28,745 nucleotides of DNA, from positions 1 through 28,745 of the forward strand of contig CAYQNJ010000017.1 in assembly GCA_964418835.1 (NCBI GenBank). Reading direction: 5' to 3'. Origin of the DNA: UBA9076 sp964418835. Lineage in GTDB: Bacteria > Bacillota_I > Bacilli_A > Erysipelotrichales > Erysipelotrichaceae. Below, piece by piece: positions 8,226 through 16,882 of this stretch (its first letter is position 1; each line of letters starts with the position of its first letter). A program made the translations under genes and the position numbers. Under the pieces are notes generated by a model, which saw only the letters and a program-made list of their open reading frames with translations, ran no database searches and had not been told where the DNA came from.

Positions 8226-10220
8226 TTATTTTAAAACCCTATTAACCTCATCCATAAACTCTTGTTCTGATAATGTAGCAATATTTAATTCATTTGCTTT
8301 TGCAAGTTTAGAACCTGCTGCTTCACCATATATTACATAATCAGTCTTTTTACTTACAGAACTTGTTACAGTTGCTCCCATCTGTTCAAGTTTTTCTTGT
8401 GCTTCATTTCTAGTTAGAACAGATAAACTTCCTGTTAAAACACAAACCTTATTTGTAAATATAGATTCAAATTTCTCTGCTTTTTCTATAACCATATTTA
8501 CACCCTCTTCTTTTAAGGAATTAATCAAATGGACATTTGCTTCATCTTCAAAGAATGTAACTATAGCATCTGCAGTAATATCTCCAATATCTTTAATAAC
8601 ATTTAAATCATTTATTTTAGCTTCCATAAGTGAATCAATATTACCAAACTCACTAGCAAGTACTTTTGCAGCTTTAGATCCTACTTGTCTAATACCTAAT
8701 CCAAATAATAATTTATCTAAAGTATTTGTCTTACTTTTTTCAATTGCGTCTATTAGGTTTGTATAAGATTTCTCTCCATATTTATCCATGGATAATATCT
8801 TATCCTTCTTATCTTTCAATTTATAAATATCAGCTACAGTGCTTAACAAACCTTCTTTATGCATTTGTTCTACACGTTTTTCCCCTAACCCATCAATATT
8901 CATTGCATCCCTACTCGCAAAATGTGCAATTGATGTAATAACTCTTGCAGGACAATCATTATTAACACAATAGTGATCAACCTCATCTTCATACTTATGT
9001 AATTTCATATTGCAAATAGGACAATTTTCAGGAAATTCATATGGAACTTGTGTTCCATCTCTTTTTTCTTTAATACTACTAATAACTTCAGGTATTATAT
9101 CTCCTGCTTTATGAATAACTACATAATCATTTATTCTAATATCCTTACTTGCAATCATTTCAGCATTATGAAGAGTAGCTGCACTTACAGTAGAACCTGC
9201 AAGTCTAACAGGCTCTAAAACAGCATTAGGAGTACATCTACCAGTTCTTCCAACTGATACAAATATATCATTTAATTTAGTCATTGCTTGTTGGGCAGGA
9301 AACTTATATGCAATAGCCCATTTTGGTGTTTTAATAGTATATCCAAGTTCTTCTTGTAAATGATAATCATTTACTTTTATTACAACACCATCAATATCAT
9401 AAGCAAGATCATCTCTTTTAATTGCTAAATCTTCTATAAAACTAATTACTTCCTCAATATTATTTAATAATTTAGTTCCTTCTTCATTTATCTTAAACCC
9501 TAATGATTTTAACCACATTAAAGATTCATAATGTGTATTTAATCCATATGTAGTACCATCAGGTAAGTAATACCAAAAAGCATCAAGTTTTCTACTTGCG
9601 GCTATCTTTGAATCTAATTGTCTTATACTTCCTGCGGCAGCGTTTCTAGGATTTGCAAGTAAAGGTTCTCCACTTTTTTCTCTTTCTTCATTTAAAGAAT
9701 TAAAGCTAGCCTTAGGCATAAAAACTTCCCCTCTAACTTCTAATTCATCCTTATAATCAATATGCATATTAATAGATTTAATAGTCTTTACATTATTAGT
9801 AACATCTTCTCCAACACTACCATCTCCTCTAGTAACTGCTTGAGTGTATTCTCCATTTAAATAAGTTAAAGACATAGCTAAACCATCTATCTTACATTCA
9901 GCCACATATTTAACACTACCAACCTTACTTTCAACATCCTTTGCCCAACTTCTCAATTCATCATAACTAAAAACATCACCTAAGCTTAACATCCTTCTTT
10001 TATGTTCTATCTTACTAAAACCTTCAAGAACACTTCCCCCTACTCTTTGTGTAGGACTTAAAGGATCACTAAATTCAGGATATTTTTCTTCTAAATCAAT
10101 TAATTCAACCATTAACTTATCATAAACACTATCATCTACACTTGGTTTATCTAATACATGATATTCATGGTTATATTGATTTAACAGTTTTCTTATTTCT
10201 ATTATTCTTTCTTTACTCAT
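8226..10220 (-). CDS. ligA: NAD-dependent DNA ligase
   Basis: With the ATG at 10220 the protein has 664 residues, normal for LigA. Domain order is: N-terminal Ia region binding NMN (YxHExY-like NQYNHEYHVLD at 15-25), adenylation domain with nucleophile K110 in CKIDGLA, OB fold, four-cysteine zinc finger (CPIC through CVNNDC, then PAR), helix-hairpin-helix region and a C-terminal BRCT domain (NKVCVLTGSL onward). It seals nicks in replication and repair using NAD+. A GTG six bases upstream would add two residues, but GAGG spaced five bases from the ATG favours the ATG. It is the first gene of the unit running into gatCAB. Confidence 0.97.
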   Translation of the reverse strand: MSKERIIEIRKLLNQYNHEYHVLDKPSVDDSVYDKLMVELIDLEEKYPEFSDPLSPTQRVGGSVLEGFSKIEHKRRMLSLGDVFSYDELRSWAKDVESKVGSVKYVAECKIDGLAMSLTYLNGEYTQAVTRGDGSVGEDVTNNVKTIKSINMHIDYKDELEVRGEVFMPKASFNSLNEEREKSGEPLLANPRNAAAGSIRQLDSKIAASRKLDAFWYYLPDGTTYGLNTHYESLMWLKSLGFKINEEGTKLLNNIEEVISFIEDLAIKRDDLAYDIDGVVIKVNDYHLQEELGYTIKTPKWAIAYKFPAQQAMTKLNDIFVSVGRTGRCTPNAVLEPVRLAGSTVSAATLHNAEMIASKDIRINDYVVIHKAGDIIPEVISSIKEKRDGTQVPYEFPENCPICNMKLHKYEDEVDHYCVNNDCPARVITSIAHFASRDAMNIDGLGEKRVEQMHKEGLLSTVADIYKLKDKKDKILSMDKYGEKSYTNLIDAIEKSKTNTLDKLLFGLGIRQVGSKAAKVLASEFGNIDSLMEAKINDLNVIKDIGDITADAIVTFFEDEANVHLINSLKEEGVNMVIEKAEKFESIFTNKVCVLTGSLSVLTRNEAQEKLEQMGATVTSSVSKKTDYVIYGEAAGSKLAKANELNIATLSEQEFMDEVNRVLK

Positions 10221-10242
10221 ACACACCTCAAACTACTATGAA

Positions 10243-10248
10243 ATTATA
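10243..10248 (-). promoter_or_regulatory. Extended -10 promoter for ligA-gatCAB
   Basis: The minus strand reads TGTTATAAT, an extended -10 element, ending 22 bases before the ligA ATG with GAGG in between. The -35 region is weak, which suits an extended -10. It contains the symmetric AT-rich string ATTAATGTAATTAAT, which may be chance. Confidence 0.6.
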
Positions 10249-10276
10249 ACATTAATTACATTAATAAATGATATGA

Positions 10277-10298
10277 TTTGAATATGAAAGTATTCAAA
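10277..10298. repeat. 8-bp perfect inverted repeat next to the pcrA terminator
   Basis: TTTGAATA (10277-10284) and TATTCAAA (10291-10298) form a perfect inverted repeat with a six-base loop. It adjoins the pcrA terminator and lies before the ligA promoter. It has no T-run after it on the minus strand, so it is a second hairpin or an operator-like site and not a second standard terminator. Confidence 0.5.
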
Positions 10299-10320
10299 AA
10301 ATCAACTTTTCAGTTGATTT
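10296..10320 (-). terminator. Rho-independent terminator of pcrA
   Basis: A perfect 9-bp stem (10299-10307 AAATCAACT with 10312-10320 AGTTGATTT) and a four-base loop are followed on the minus strand by T6. The stem starts within the TAA stop codon of pcrA. Confidence 0.85.
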
Positions 10321-12448
10321 ATGATAATACTTTAACTTTTGTAAAACTTGGGTGACCTTCCGCAAGTTTTTTTATTCCATAAGGATGTTTAAAAGCTATC
10401 TCTACTACACCAGACTGTGCTTTTATTACTATACCTTCCCCAAATAGTTTATGAGATACCTTATCTCCTTTTTTATACTTTTCATTTTTCACATTTTCAA
10501 TTGTGACTTCAGTATTCATAATTGTTCTAACTGCCACAGGTTCAACTCTATTTACATTTTCTATATAGTCTTCACCTATTTCATCAATAAATCTTGAAGG
10601 AACCCTAGCTTTAGATAAAACATAACTAAATCCACTAGAACTTGTAAGATACAGTTTATTCATTGCTCGAGTAAATGCAACATATGCAATTCTTCTTTCT
10701 TCTTCTACCCCTTTTCTACCATCAGCCATAGATCTTTCACTAGGAAAAACTCCATCAGATAAACCACAAACAAACACAGTATCAAACTCTAATCCCTTTG
10801 AAGCATGTACTGTCATTAAAGAAACATAATCTAGTTTGTTTTCATCATCCTTATCACCATATAAGGAAACCATTTGTAAATACTCATCTAGTGTACTTTC
10901 AGGATTTTCTATACTAAAACTTCTTATATCATTTATTAATTCTTTTAAGTTCTCAATCTTTTCTATTTCTCTATCTTCTTCAAGCATTATTCTATAGCCA
11001 CTTTCATCAATGATTAATTCTAATAAATCATATATAGAAACACTTTCAACCATTGACTTCCATCTTTCAACTTTAGCCACAAAATTATCCAAAGATTTTT
11101 GAGCTTTCCCAGAAAATAGTTTGTGAGACTTTATAGTTTCATACATCGTAGTATTTAAACTTCTAGCTTTATCCATAATAGTATCTATAGACTTATTTCC
11201 AATACCTCTTCTGGGTTTATTAATAATTCTTTGAAATGCTAAATCATCTCCATTACTTAACATCCTTAAATAACATAAAGCATCTTTTATTTCAGCTCTA
11301 TCGTAGAACTTTATTCCTCCATATATAACATATGGAATATGTTCATCTAACAATCCTTTTTCTATAGATCTTGATAAGTAGTTACTTCTATATAAAATCG
11401 CAAAGTTTTTATAATCTTTACCTGATCTATACTCTTCAGATATTTTTTGTGCAATCCATCTTGCTTCATACTCTTCTGAGGGTGCACTATAAAAAGTAAT
11501 CTTTTCATCATCAACTTTGTTTGTAAATAAATCTTTTTCTACTCTATATTTATTATTCTTAATTAAACTATTAGCTCCACTTAAAATGTTTTCTGTAGAC
11601 CTATAGTTTTCATTAAGAATAATTGTATGACAAGGTTTAAAGTCTTTTTCAAAGTTCATTATTATATTTACATCAGCACCTCGCCATGTATATATAGTCT
11701 GATCTGGATCACCCACAACATATAAATGGTTATTAACCCCTGTTAATTGAGCTATTAATTCATATTGAATCTTATCAATATCTTGAAATTCATCCACATG
11801 TATATGACTAAATCTATTTTGCCATTTATAAAGTATTTCAGGATATTTCTTAAACATTTTTACAGTAACTAAAAGTAAATCATCAAAATCTAAAGCATAC
11901 ATTTCATTTTGTCTATTTACATAATATTCATATATCTTTGCTTTATTTTCTTCACCTAAAAAACCACCAGCTAATTCATACGCTCTAGCAGGAGTTATTT
12001 GTGCTACTTTATTATTTGAAATGTAATCAAGTATAGATGCATAAGAATAAGTTTGAACAGTAATTCCTATTTCTTTATATGCTGCCTTTAATATAACCCT
12101 TTGATCATCACTATCCATTACTGTAAAGTTTCTAGGATAACCCATACTTAAAATATCTTCTCTTAATATACGAACACATAATGAGTGAATAGTACTAATC
12201 CATGATGCACTACTTTTATCCTCAAGTATCTTTCTTATTCTATCCTTCATCTCATTAGCTGCTTTGTTTGTAAAAGTAATAGCTAATATCTTGTTAGGAT
12301 AAACCCCTATATCTTTTATTAAATGAGCTATCCTAGTTACTAAAACTCTAGTCTTACCACTACCAGCACCCGCAATAATTCTTACATATTGACTATCAGA
12401 TAAAACCGCTTCTTTTTGATTCTTATTTAAACTATTTAAATCAATCAT
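10319..12448 (-). CDS. pcrA: ATP-dependent DNA helicase PcrA/UvrD (superfamily 1A)
   Basis: The 709-residue protein is somewhat shorter than typical PcrA (about 725-740). The Q motif LNKNQKEAV and Walker A AGAGSGKT (26-33) are at the N-terminus, followed by HVDEFQDI (Walker B), VGDPDQTIYTWRGAD (motif III), the NENYRST motif IV region and VHASKGLEFDTVFV (motif V). The C-terminus ends in a Tudor-like segment, KGDKVSHKLFGEGIV, which in PcrA/UvrD binds RNA polymerase. It unwinds DNA in nucleotide excision repair, replication restart and transcription-replication conflict. The ATG overlaps the upstream acetyltransferase stop by eight bases and has no strong ribosome binding site, so translation is probably coupled. 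Confidence 0.96.
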   Translation of the reverse strand: MIDLNSLNKNQKEAVLSDSQYVRIIAGAGSGKTRVLVTRIAHLIKDIGVYPNKILAITFTNKAANEMKDRIRKILEDKSSASWISTIHSLCVRILREDILSMGYPRNFTVMDSDDQRVILKAAYKEIGITVQTYSYASILDYISNNKVAQITPARAYELAGGFLGEENKAKIYEYYVNRQNEMYALDFDDLLLVTVKMFKKYPEILYKWQNRFSHIHVDEFQDIDKIQYELIAQLTGVNNHLYVVGDPDQTIYTWRGADVNIIMNFEKDFKPCHTIILNENYRSTENILSGANSLIKNNKYRVEKDLFTNKVDDEKITFYSAPSEEYEARWIAQKISEEYRSGKDYKNFAILYRSNYLSRSIEKGLLDEHIPYVIYGGIKFYDRAEIKDALCYLRMLSNGDDLAFQRIINKPRRGIGNKSIDTIMDKARSLNTTMYETIKSHKLFSGKAQKSLDNFVAKVERWKSMVESVSIYDLLELIIDESGYRIMLEEDREIEKIENLKELINDIRSFSIENPESTLDEYLQMVSLYGDKDDENKLDYVSLMTVHASKGLEFDTVFVCGLSDGVFPSERSMADGRKGVEEERRIAYVAFTRAMNKLYLTSSSGFSYVLSKARVPSRFIDEIGEDYIENVNRVEPVAVRTIMNTEVTIENVKNEKYKKGDKVSHKLFGEGIVIKAQSGVVEIAFKHPYGIKKLAEGHPSFTKVKVLS

Positions 12449-13211
12449 TATCTTTTATTACCATTGTATATATTCCAATATCCTTAAATCCAATTGATTT
12501 ATACATATCGCCTGCAATTGGATTATCAAAGAATAAACAACACTCTTTCCCTTCTTCAACTAAATCTTTACATAACTTTGTGACAACTTTCTTTGCATAA
12601 CCTTTATTTCTATAATGTTCTAAAGTAAATACACCTACAATCATTGCAGAATACTTATTTTCAGCTGTTGTAGTACACCCAGATACTATTTTATTATCTT
12701 CCTTAATAAAATATATCTTTTTTACACCTTTATCTAATTCATCATAATATGAACTAAAATCCATTGTAGTATCAGTAAACACTTCACAAGTAGACTTTAC
12801 AAATTCTTCAATACTTTCTTTTTTCCCTACTTCTACACCTTCATATGAATCTAATTCAACAACCTCTTTTAGGGATAGTAAATAACACTTTCTTTTTTTA
12901 AATCCTTCTAAAATGCAGGTATCAATCAAATCACCATCACCATTATAATCAACTATCTTTCCATTTTCACTTAACTGTTTTATAAACTCTTTATCAATAC
13001 GAGTTCCTTTTTTTGCACTAATGACTAAGTGTTTTCTATATATTGTATAAACCACTTTAAAATCAAGTTCATTATCTAAATAAACATCTAATATATCATG
13101 ATCAATATCATAATTAATGATATCTCCTAACGCAAAAAGATTCATTGATTTATCAAATTCTAAGAATTTTATTATTCTTTCTTTATCTAAATTATTTGCT
13201 CTATAAACCAT
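12441..13211 (-). CDS. GNAT-family N-acetyltransferase
   Basis: In this 256-residue protein the C-terminal half is a GNAT domain: the VGVFTLEHYRNKGYAKKV segment holds the acetyl-CoA-binding R-x-x-G-x-A type loop, and the last strand follows DMYKSIGFKDIGIYTMV. The first 110 residues (ANNLDKERIIKFLEFD onward) form a separate N-terminal region, as in two-lobed GNATs. The acceptor substrate is unknown. The ATG has no Shine-Dalgarno sequence and lies six bases after a perfect TATAAT, so the mRNA is probably leaderless. Its stop overlaps the pcrA start by eight bases, giving a two-gene unit; the two functions have no obvious link. Confidence 0.85.
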   Translation of the reverse strand: MVYRANNLDKERIIKFLEFDKSMNLFALGDIINYDIDHDILDVYLDNELDFKVVYTIYRKHLVISAKKGTRIDKEFIKQLSENGKIVDYNGDGDLIDTCILEGFKKRKCYLLSLKEVVELDSYEGVEVGKKESIEEFVKSTCEVFTDTTMDFSSYYDELDKGVKKIYFIKEDNKIVSGCTTTAENKYSAMIVGVFTLEHYRNKGYAKKVVTKLCKDLVEEGKECCLFFDNPIAGDMYKSIGFKDIGIYTMVIKDND

Positions 13212-13217
13212 ACGTTC

Positions 13218-13223
13218 ATTATA
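13218..13223 (-). promoter_or_regulatory. -10 box (TATAAT) for GNAT-pcrA, probable leaderless start
   Basis: A perfect TATAAT on the minus strand is separated from the ATG at 13211 by six bases (GAACGT). No ribosome binding site fits between them. It shares the 82-base divergent gap with the plus-strand promoter at 13270. Confidence 0.6.
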
Positions 13224-13269
13224 GTTTACTGTTAAACTTAAATCTAGGAAAACTTTAAAACATACATGT

Positions 13270-13275
13270 TATAAT
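13270..13275 (+). promoter_or_regulatory. Extended -10 promoter for the plus-strand unit
   Basis: TGTTATAAT gives an extended -10 element 18 bases before the ATG at 13294, with GAGG at 13282-13285 as ribosome binding site. The expected -35 position reads GGAAAA, a poor match. Unlike the divergent minus-strand gene, this transcript would have a short normal leader. Confidence 0.65.
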
Positions 13276-13293
13276 GTTATCGAGGAAATTTAT

Positions 13294-14151
13294 ATGACAA
13301 AATTAGCACTTAATTGGAAAGACTATGAATGTCTTGACGCTGGAAATAAAGAAAAACTTGAAAGATGGAATGATGTAATACTACAAAGACCTGACCCTCA
13401 AGCTGTGTGGACTACAGATTACAAAGGATGGGATAAAGCAGATGCTATATATCATCGTTCTAATAAAGGCGGAGGTCATTGGGAGTTTAATAGAAAACTA
13501 CCTGAGTTTTGGACTATCAATTATCATGATTTAACATTCAAAGTATCACCTACTGGCTTTAAACATACAGGAATATTCCCAGAACAAGCAGTTAATTGGG
13601 ATTGGATGATGGATTTAATATCTAAAGAAAATAGGGATATTAGAATATTAAATTTATTTGGTTATACAGGATGCGCTACTATGGCATGTTCATATGCAGG
13701 CGCAAAAGAAGTAGTACATGTTGATGCTAGTAAGGGAATAATCAATTGGGCAAAAGAAAACATGGAATTATGTAATCTTTCAAATAACACAATTAGATTT
13801 ATTGCGGATGATGCACTAAAGTTTGTACAAAGAGAAAAAAGACGTGGTAAAACATACCATGGTATATTAATGGATCCACCAAGTTATGGTAGAGGTCCAA
13901 ATAATGAAATGTGGAAATTAGAATCTCAGATAAATGATCTAATTAAGTCATGTTTAGAAATATTAGATGATGAACCTTTGTTTTTCTTAGTTAATTCTTA
14001 TACTACAGGTTTTTCTTCAACAGTATTATCAAATATATTAAACTTGTCATTTGATAAAGGAAAGATTGAATCTGGAGAAATTGGTTTACCAATTAAGAAA
14101 AACAATATTATTTTACCTTGTGGTATATATGGAAAATGGACAAATGATTAA
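13294..14151 (+). CDS. Class I SAM-dependent methyltransferase, COG1092 (RlmI/RlmK-like) family
   Basis: The 285-residue protein has the SAM-binding fold of the RlmI/RlmK group: ILNLFGYTGCATMACSYAGA is motif I, VHVDASKG the acidic end of strand 2, and DPPSYGRGP motif IV. The family contains rRNA cytosine-5 or guanine methyltransferases. The N-terminal PUA domain of RlmI is absent; residues 1-105 are a shorter lead-in containing RPDPQAVW and HRSNKGGGHWEF. Target is probably rRNA, supported by overlap with a pseudouridine synthase gene downstream (8 bases), but no base can be named. It opens the plus-strand unit behind an extended -10 promoter. Confidence 0.85.
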   Translation: MTKLALNWKDYECLDAGNKEKLERWNDVILQRPDPQAVWTTDYKGWDKADAIYHRSNKGGGHWEFNRKLPEFWTINYHDLTFKVSPTGFKHTGIFPEQAVNWDWMMDLISKENRDIRILNLFGYTGCATMACSYAGAKEVVHVDASKGIINWAKENMELCNLSNNTIRFIADDALKFVQREKRRGKTYHGILMDPPSYGRGPNNEMWKLESQINDLIKSCLEILDDEPLFFLVNSYTTGFSSTVLSNILNLSFDKGKIESGEIGLPIKKNNIILPCGIYGKWTND

Positions 14152-14821
14152 TATAATTTTCGAAGATAATCATATTCTTGTAGTAGAAAAACCATTAAAC
14201 ATACCTGTACAAGAAGATAGTTCTAAAGATGATGATTTGTTAAGTATTCTAAAAAAATATTTAAAAGAAAAATATAATAAACCAGGTAATGTATATCTTG
14301 GTTTGGTTCATAGACTAGATAGACCAGTTGGTGGAGTTATGGTATTTGCGAAAACATCAAAAGCAGCTTCAAGATTATCTGAGCAAGTAAGAAGTAACTC
14401 AATAAAAAAAGAATACACTGCTGTTATAGTAAATTCTAAATTAAATCAACAAGGAACATTAATCGATTACCTACTTAAAGATACTAAGACTAATACTGTA
14501 GGCGTAGTAAATGAAAATATAAAAAACTCTAAAAAAGCAATACTACATTATTCAATTATTAAAATAGTAAATAACTTATCTCTAGTAAACATTAGCTTAG
14601 AAACTGGAAGAAGCCATCAAATTAGGGTACAATTTTCTAGTAGGAATGCTCCATTGTGGGGAGATCAAAGATACAATAAGCATTCAATAGTAAAACAACA
14701 AATAGCACTATGGGCTACAAGTTTAACTATAAAACATCCAATAAGTAAAGTGGATATGACTTTTACAAGTAAAACACCTAATACTTATCCTTGGAATATA
14801 TTTAGTGGGGAGAAAAAATGA
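14144..14821 (+). CDS. RluA-family RNA pseudouridine synthase
   Basis: With the ATG at 14144 the protein has 225 residues and begins INIIFEDNHILVVEKP, the normal family start. The catalytic aspartate is D59 in VHRLDRPVGGVMVFAK, and GRSHQIRVQ is the second signature. There is no S4 domain. It isomerises uridine to pseudouridine in rRNA or tRNA; the site is unknown. An upstream in-frame ATG at 14051 lies wholly inside the methyltransferase gene and adds residues with no family similarity, so I reject it. It overlaps the methyltransferase by eight bases and the VanY gene by four (ATGA), so all three are translated from one message. Confidence 0.9.
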   Translation: MINIIFEDNHILVVEKPLNIPVQEDSSKDDDLLSILKKYLKEKYNKPGNVYLGLVHRLDRPVGGVMVFAKTSKAASRLSEQVRSNSIKKEYTAVIVNSKLNQQGTLIDYLLKDTKTNTVGVVNENIKNSKKAILHYSIIKIVNNLSLVNISLETGRSHQIRVQFSSRNAPLWGDQRYNKHSIVKQQIALWATSLTIKHPISKVDMTFTSKTPNTYPWNIFSGEKK

Positions 14822-16047
14822 GTAAAAGAAGAAAGTTAAGAAAAATTAAATTACCTAAATTTAAATTACCATTCAAACTAAAGAAGAAAAAAGGTCCTAG
14901 AAGAAGAGTAAGAAAGTCTTTAGTAGTATTAGTAATATTATTTGTGTGTCTAATAGTAGGTTTATTCTATGTACCTAAAATGATAGATAATGGAAAATTA
15001 AAAGATTTAGGTTATACAAAAGATGAAATAACTGCAATAAGAGAATTAAAACTAACAAAAACTATATTAGAAAATGAGTGGTATTCTGATTATCTAGCAA
15101 TAAGTATACGAGATAAATCAATAAATACTGACTATATAGAACTATACTTAACATCAAGTTCTTTAGGAGACAAAGAGTTTCTAATATACAACAGATTAAT
15201 AGATAAAGGTTATACAAAAGAACAAGTAATTCAATTATTTAAGAATCTAAGGTTTTTTGAATTAACACCATTATTAGTATTTGATTATCAAAGTGATATT
15301 CAACCATATATTGATGATTGTAAGGCTAATAAAGATACTAATAGTGAAGATTGGTTTGTATTAACAAATAACTATTACACTCATTATCAAGATGCAAAAC
15401 TAGCAACAGATCCAACAAACACAAACTTATTAGTTAATAAAACTTACTATGTTGATTCAACATTTGAACCATTACAAATAGCACCAGTTTCAGTACAATA
15501 CGCTTCAGAAGGTTTACAATTATCATCTGAAGCAGCATCAGCCCTTGCACAATGGTGTGATAAAGCCATATCACTAAAGGATGAAATGTCTGGTCAATCT
15601 CCTGTTAGATTTTATGCAGTAAGTGCTTATAGAAGTTATCAAAGACAAGAAGATTTATATAACAACTATGTAAAAGGTATGGGACAAGAACAAGCAGACA
15701 CAGTAAGTGCAAGACCAGGATTCTCTGAGCATCAAACAGGACTTACAGTTGACCTTGCGGCAGTTGGATCAGAAGGAATTAGCAAATTTAAAGATACAGA
15801 AGCATATAACTGGGTTATAGCTAACTGTACAGACTTTGGATGGATATTAAGATATCCAGAAGGAAAAACATCTATCACTGGTTATGATTTTGAACCATGG
15901 CACTATAGATACTTAGGAGTAGATTTAGCTAAGAAAGTTAGTGAATCAAAGCTAACATATGATGAATATTGGATGTTGTATTTAGCACCATGGAATGATA
16001 CTAATAACACATATCCAAAAGTAACTACAACCAAAGAAACAAAATAA
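14818..16047 (+). CDS. D-alanyl-D-alanine carboxypeptidase, VanY-type (peptidase M15B), membrane anchored
   Basis: The 409-residue protein has a very basic N-terminus (1-33), one membrane segment (about 34-52) and an external C-terminal peptidase domain. Zinc ligands are H305 and D312 in SEHQTGLTVDL and H362 in EPWHYRY, with catalytic E359. SAYRSYQRQEDLYNNYV precedes them as in VanY. It trims the terminal D-Ala from peptidoglycan stem peptides; no other vancomycin-resistance gene is here, so a housekeeping wall role is likely. Between membrane and peptidase, a short motif occurs twice 66 residues apart (GYTKDE at 65 and GYTKEQ at 131). GGGGAG precedes the ATG, which overlaps the previous stop. 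Confidence 0.92.
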   Translation: MSKRRKLRKIKLPKFKLPFKLKKKKGPRRRVRKSLVVLVILFVCLIVGLFYVPKMIDNGKLKDLGYTKDEITAIRELKLTKTILENEWYSDYLAISIRDKSINTDYIELYLTSSSLGDKEFLIYNRLIDKGYTKEQVIQLFKNLRFFELTPLLVFDYQSDIQPYIDDCKANKDTNSEDWFVLTNNYYTHYQDAKLATDPTNTNLLVNKTYYVDSTFEPLQIAPVSVQYASEGLQLSSEAASALAQWCDKAISLKDEMSGQSPVRFYAVSAYRSYQRQEDLYNNYVKGMGQEQADTVSARPGFSEHQTGLTVDLAAVGSEGISKFKDTEAYNWVIANCTDFGWILRYPEGKTSITGYDFEPWHYRYLGVDLAKKVSESKLTYDEYWMLYLAPWNDTNNTYPKVTTTKETK

Positions 16048-16070
16048 AAGAGCTTATAATAGCTCTTTTA
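16045..16070. terminator. Bidirectional terminator between VanY and HAD genes
   Basis: A perfect stem of 9-10 bp, AAAAGAGCT with AGCTCTTTT (16046-16054 and 16061-16069), has a six-base loop and an A-run on one side and a T-run on the other. It serves both converging genes, and both stop codons lie inside it. Confidence 0.9.
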
Positions 16071-16880
16071 TAGTATGTAATCTTCAATAAATACTGCGAC
16101 TCCATCTTCATCACAGCTTAACCCCTCATATCTAGCAACGTCTTTAGCATCTTGACTACCATTAGACATACAAACACTATGAGGAACATATTTAAGCATT
16201 TCCACATCATTTGATGTATCACCAAATGCGACAATATTATCAACTTCTATACCCATTTGTGTCGCAATAACGCTTACTCCTACATCTTTTGCAAGTAATG
16301 GATTATTCATTTCAAATAGATCTACAGCTGTTTTAAAACCAATATATCTATCATCTTTTGTTTTTTCATAGAAGGCTTCAACTTCTTCCATTCTATTAGG
16401 ATCAAGAATAATCATAAGTTTTGGTTGAGGACCTTTTGTCATTTCATTAATATCACTTACAAATACAGGCGTTGCAGTTCTAGCCGCAACCCTTTCAACA
16501 TCCTCACTCATCCTTGACACATGAAGACCACTTTCATCATAGAAGCTTGCTATATGACCTTCATCTTCATAAAGTTTGATTAGTTCTTTAATTGTTTTTT
16601 CATCCAATGTATAACTTTGAACATACTTATTTTGTTCTCTATTTAAAATTTCTCCACCATTCATTCCAACTATATAATCACAATTATCTTCTAAATTCCA
16701 ACCTTTTAATAATGGTTTAATTCCACTAATAGGTCTTCCTGAACAAATCGCAAATTTGATACCTTGTTTTCTTGCTTTTGCAATTGCTTCTACAGTTCTA
16801 GGAGTACATTCTCCTTTTGAATTAATAAGAGTACCATCGATGTCACTTGCAATTAACTTAATGTTTTTTAATTTTTCCAT
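16068..16880 (-). CDS. Cof-type HAD-IIB family sugar-phosphate phosphatase
   Basis: The 270-residue protein has all HAD motifs: D13-x-D15 in ASDIDGTLINS (nucleophile and acid), CSGRP (motif II), the lysine in LLAKDVGV (motif III) and AFGDTSNDVEML (motif IV). A C2B cap lies between motifs II and III. Family members hydrolyse sugar phosphates, nucleotide phosphates or FMN; no specific substrate can be assigned. AAAGG precedes the ATG two bases after the patatin stop, so it is the last gene of the cardiolipin synthase unit, ended by the bidirectional terminator. Confidence 0.9.
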   Translation of the reverse strand: MEKLKNIKLIASDIDGTLINSKGECTPRTVEAIAKARKQGIKFAICSGRPISGIKPLLKGWNLEDNCDYIVGMNGGEILNREQNKYVQSYTLDEKTIKELIKLYEDEGHIASFYDESGLHVSRMSEDVERVAARTATPVFVSDINEMTKGPQPKLMIILDPNRMEEVEAFYEKTKDDRYIGFKTAVDLFEMNNPLLAKDVGVSVIATQMGIEVDNIVAFGDTSNDVEMLKYVPHSVCMSNGSQDAKDVARYEGLSCDEDGVAVFIEDYIL

Positions 16881-16882
16881 AA

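Noticed and set aside
10221..10226. GTG start for ligA two codons upstream
   Set aside because: GAGG is correctly spaced for the ATG at 10220 and overlaps the GTG itself.
14051..14143. Longer start for the pseudouridine synthase at an in-frame ATG at 14051
   Set aside because: The extra 31 residues lie wholly inside the methyltransferase gene and have no family similarity; the ATG at 14144 gives the normal N-terminus and an ordinary eight-base overlap.
14818..16047. Vancomycin-resistance locus
   Set aside because: Only a VanY-type carboxypeptidase is present; no VanH, VanA, VanX or VanRS genes accompany it.
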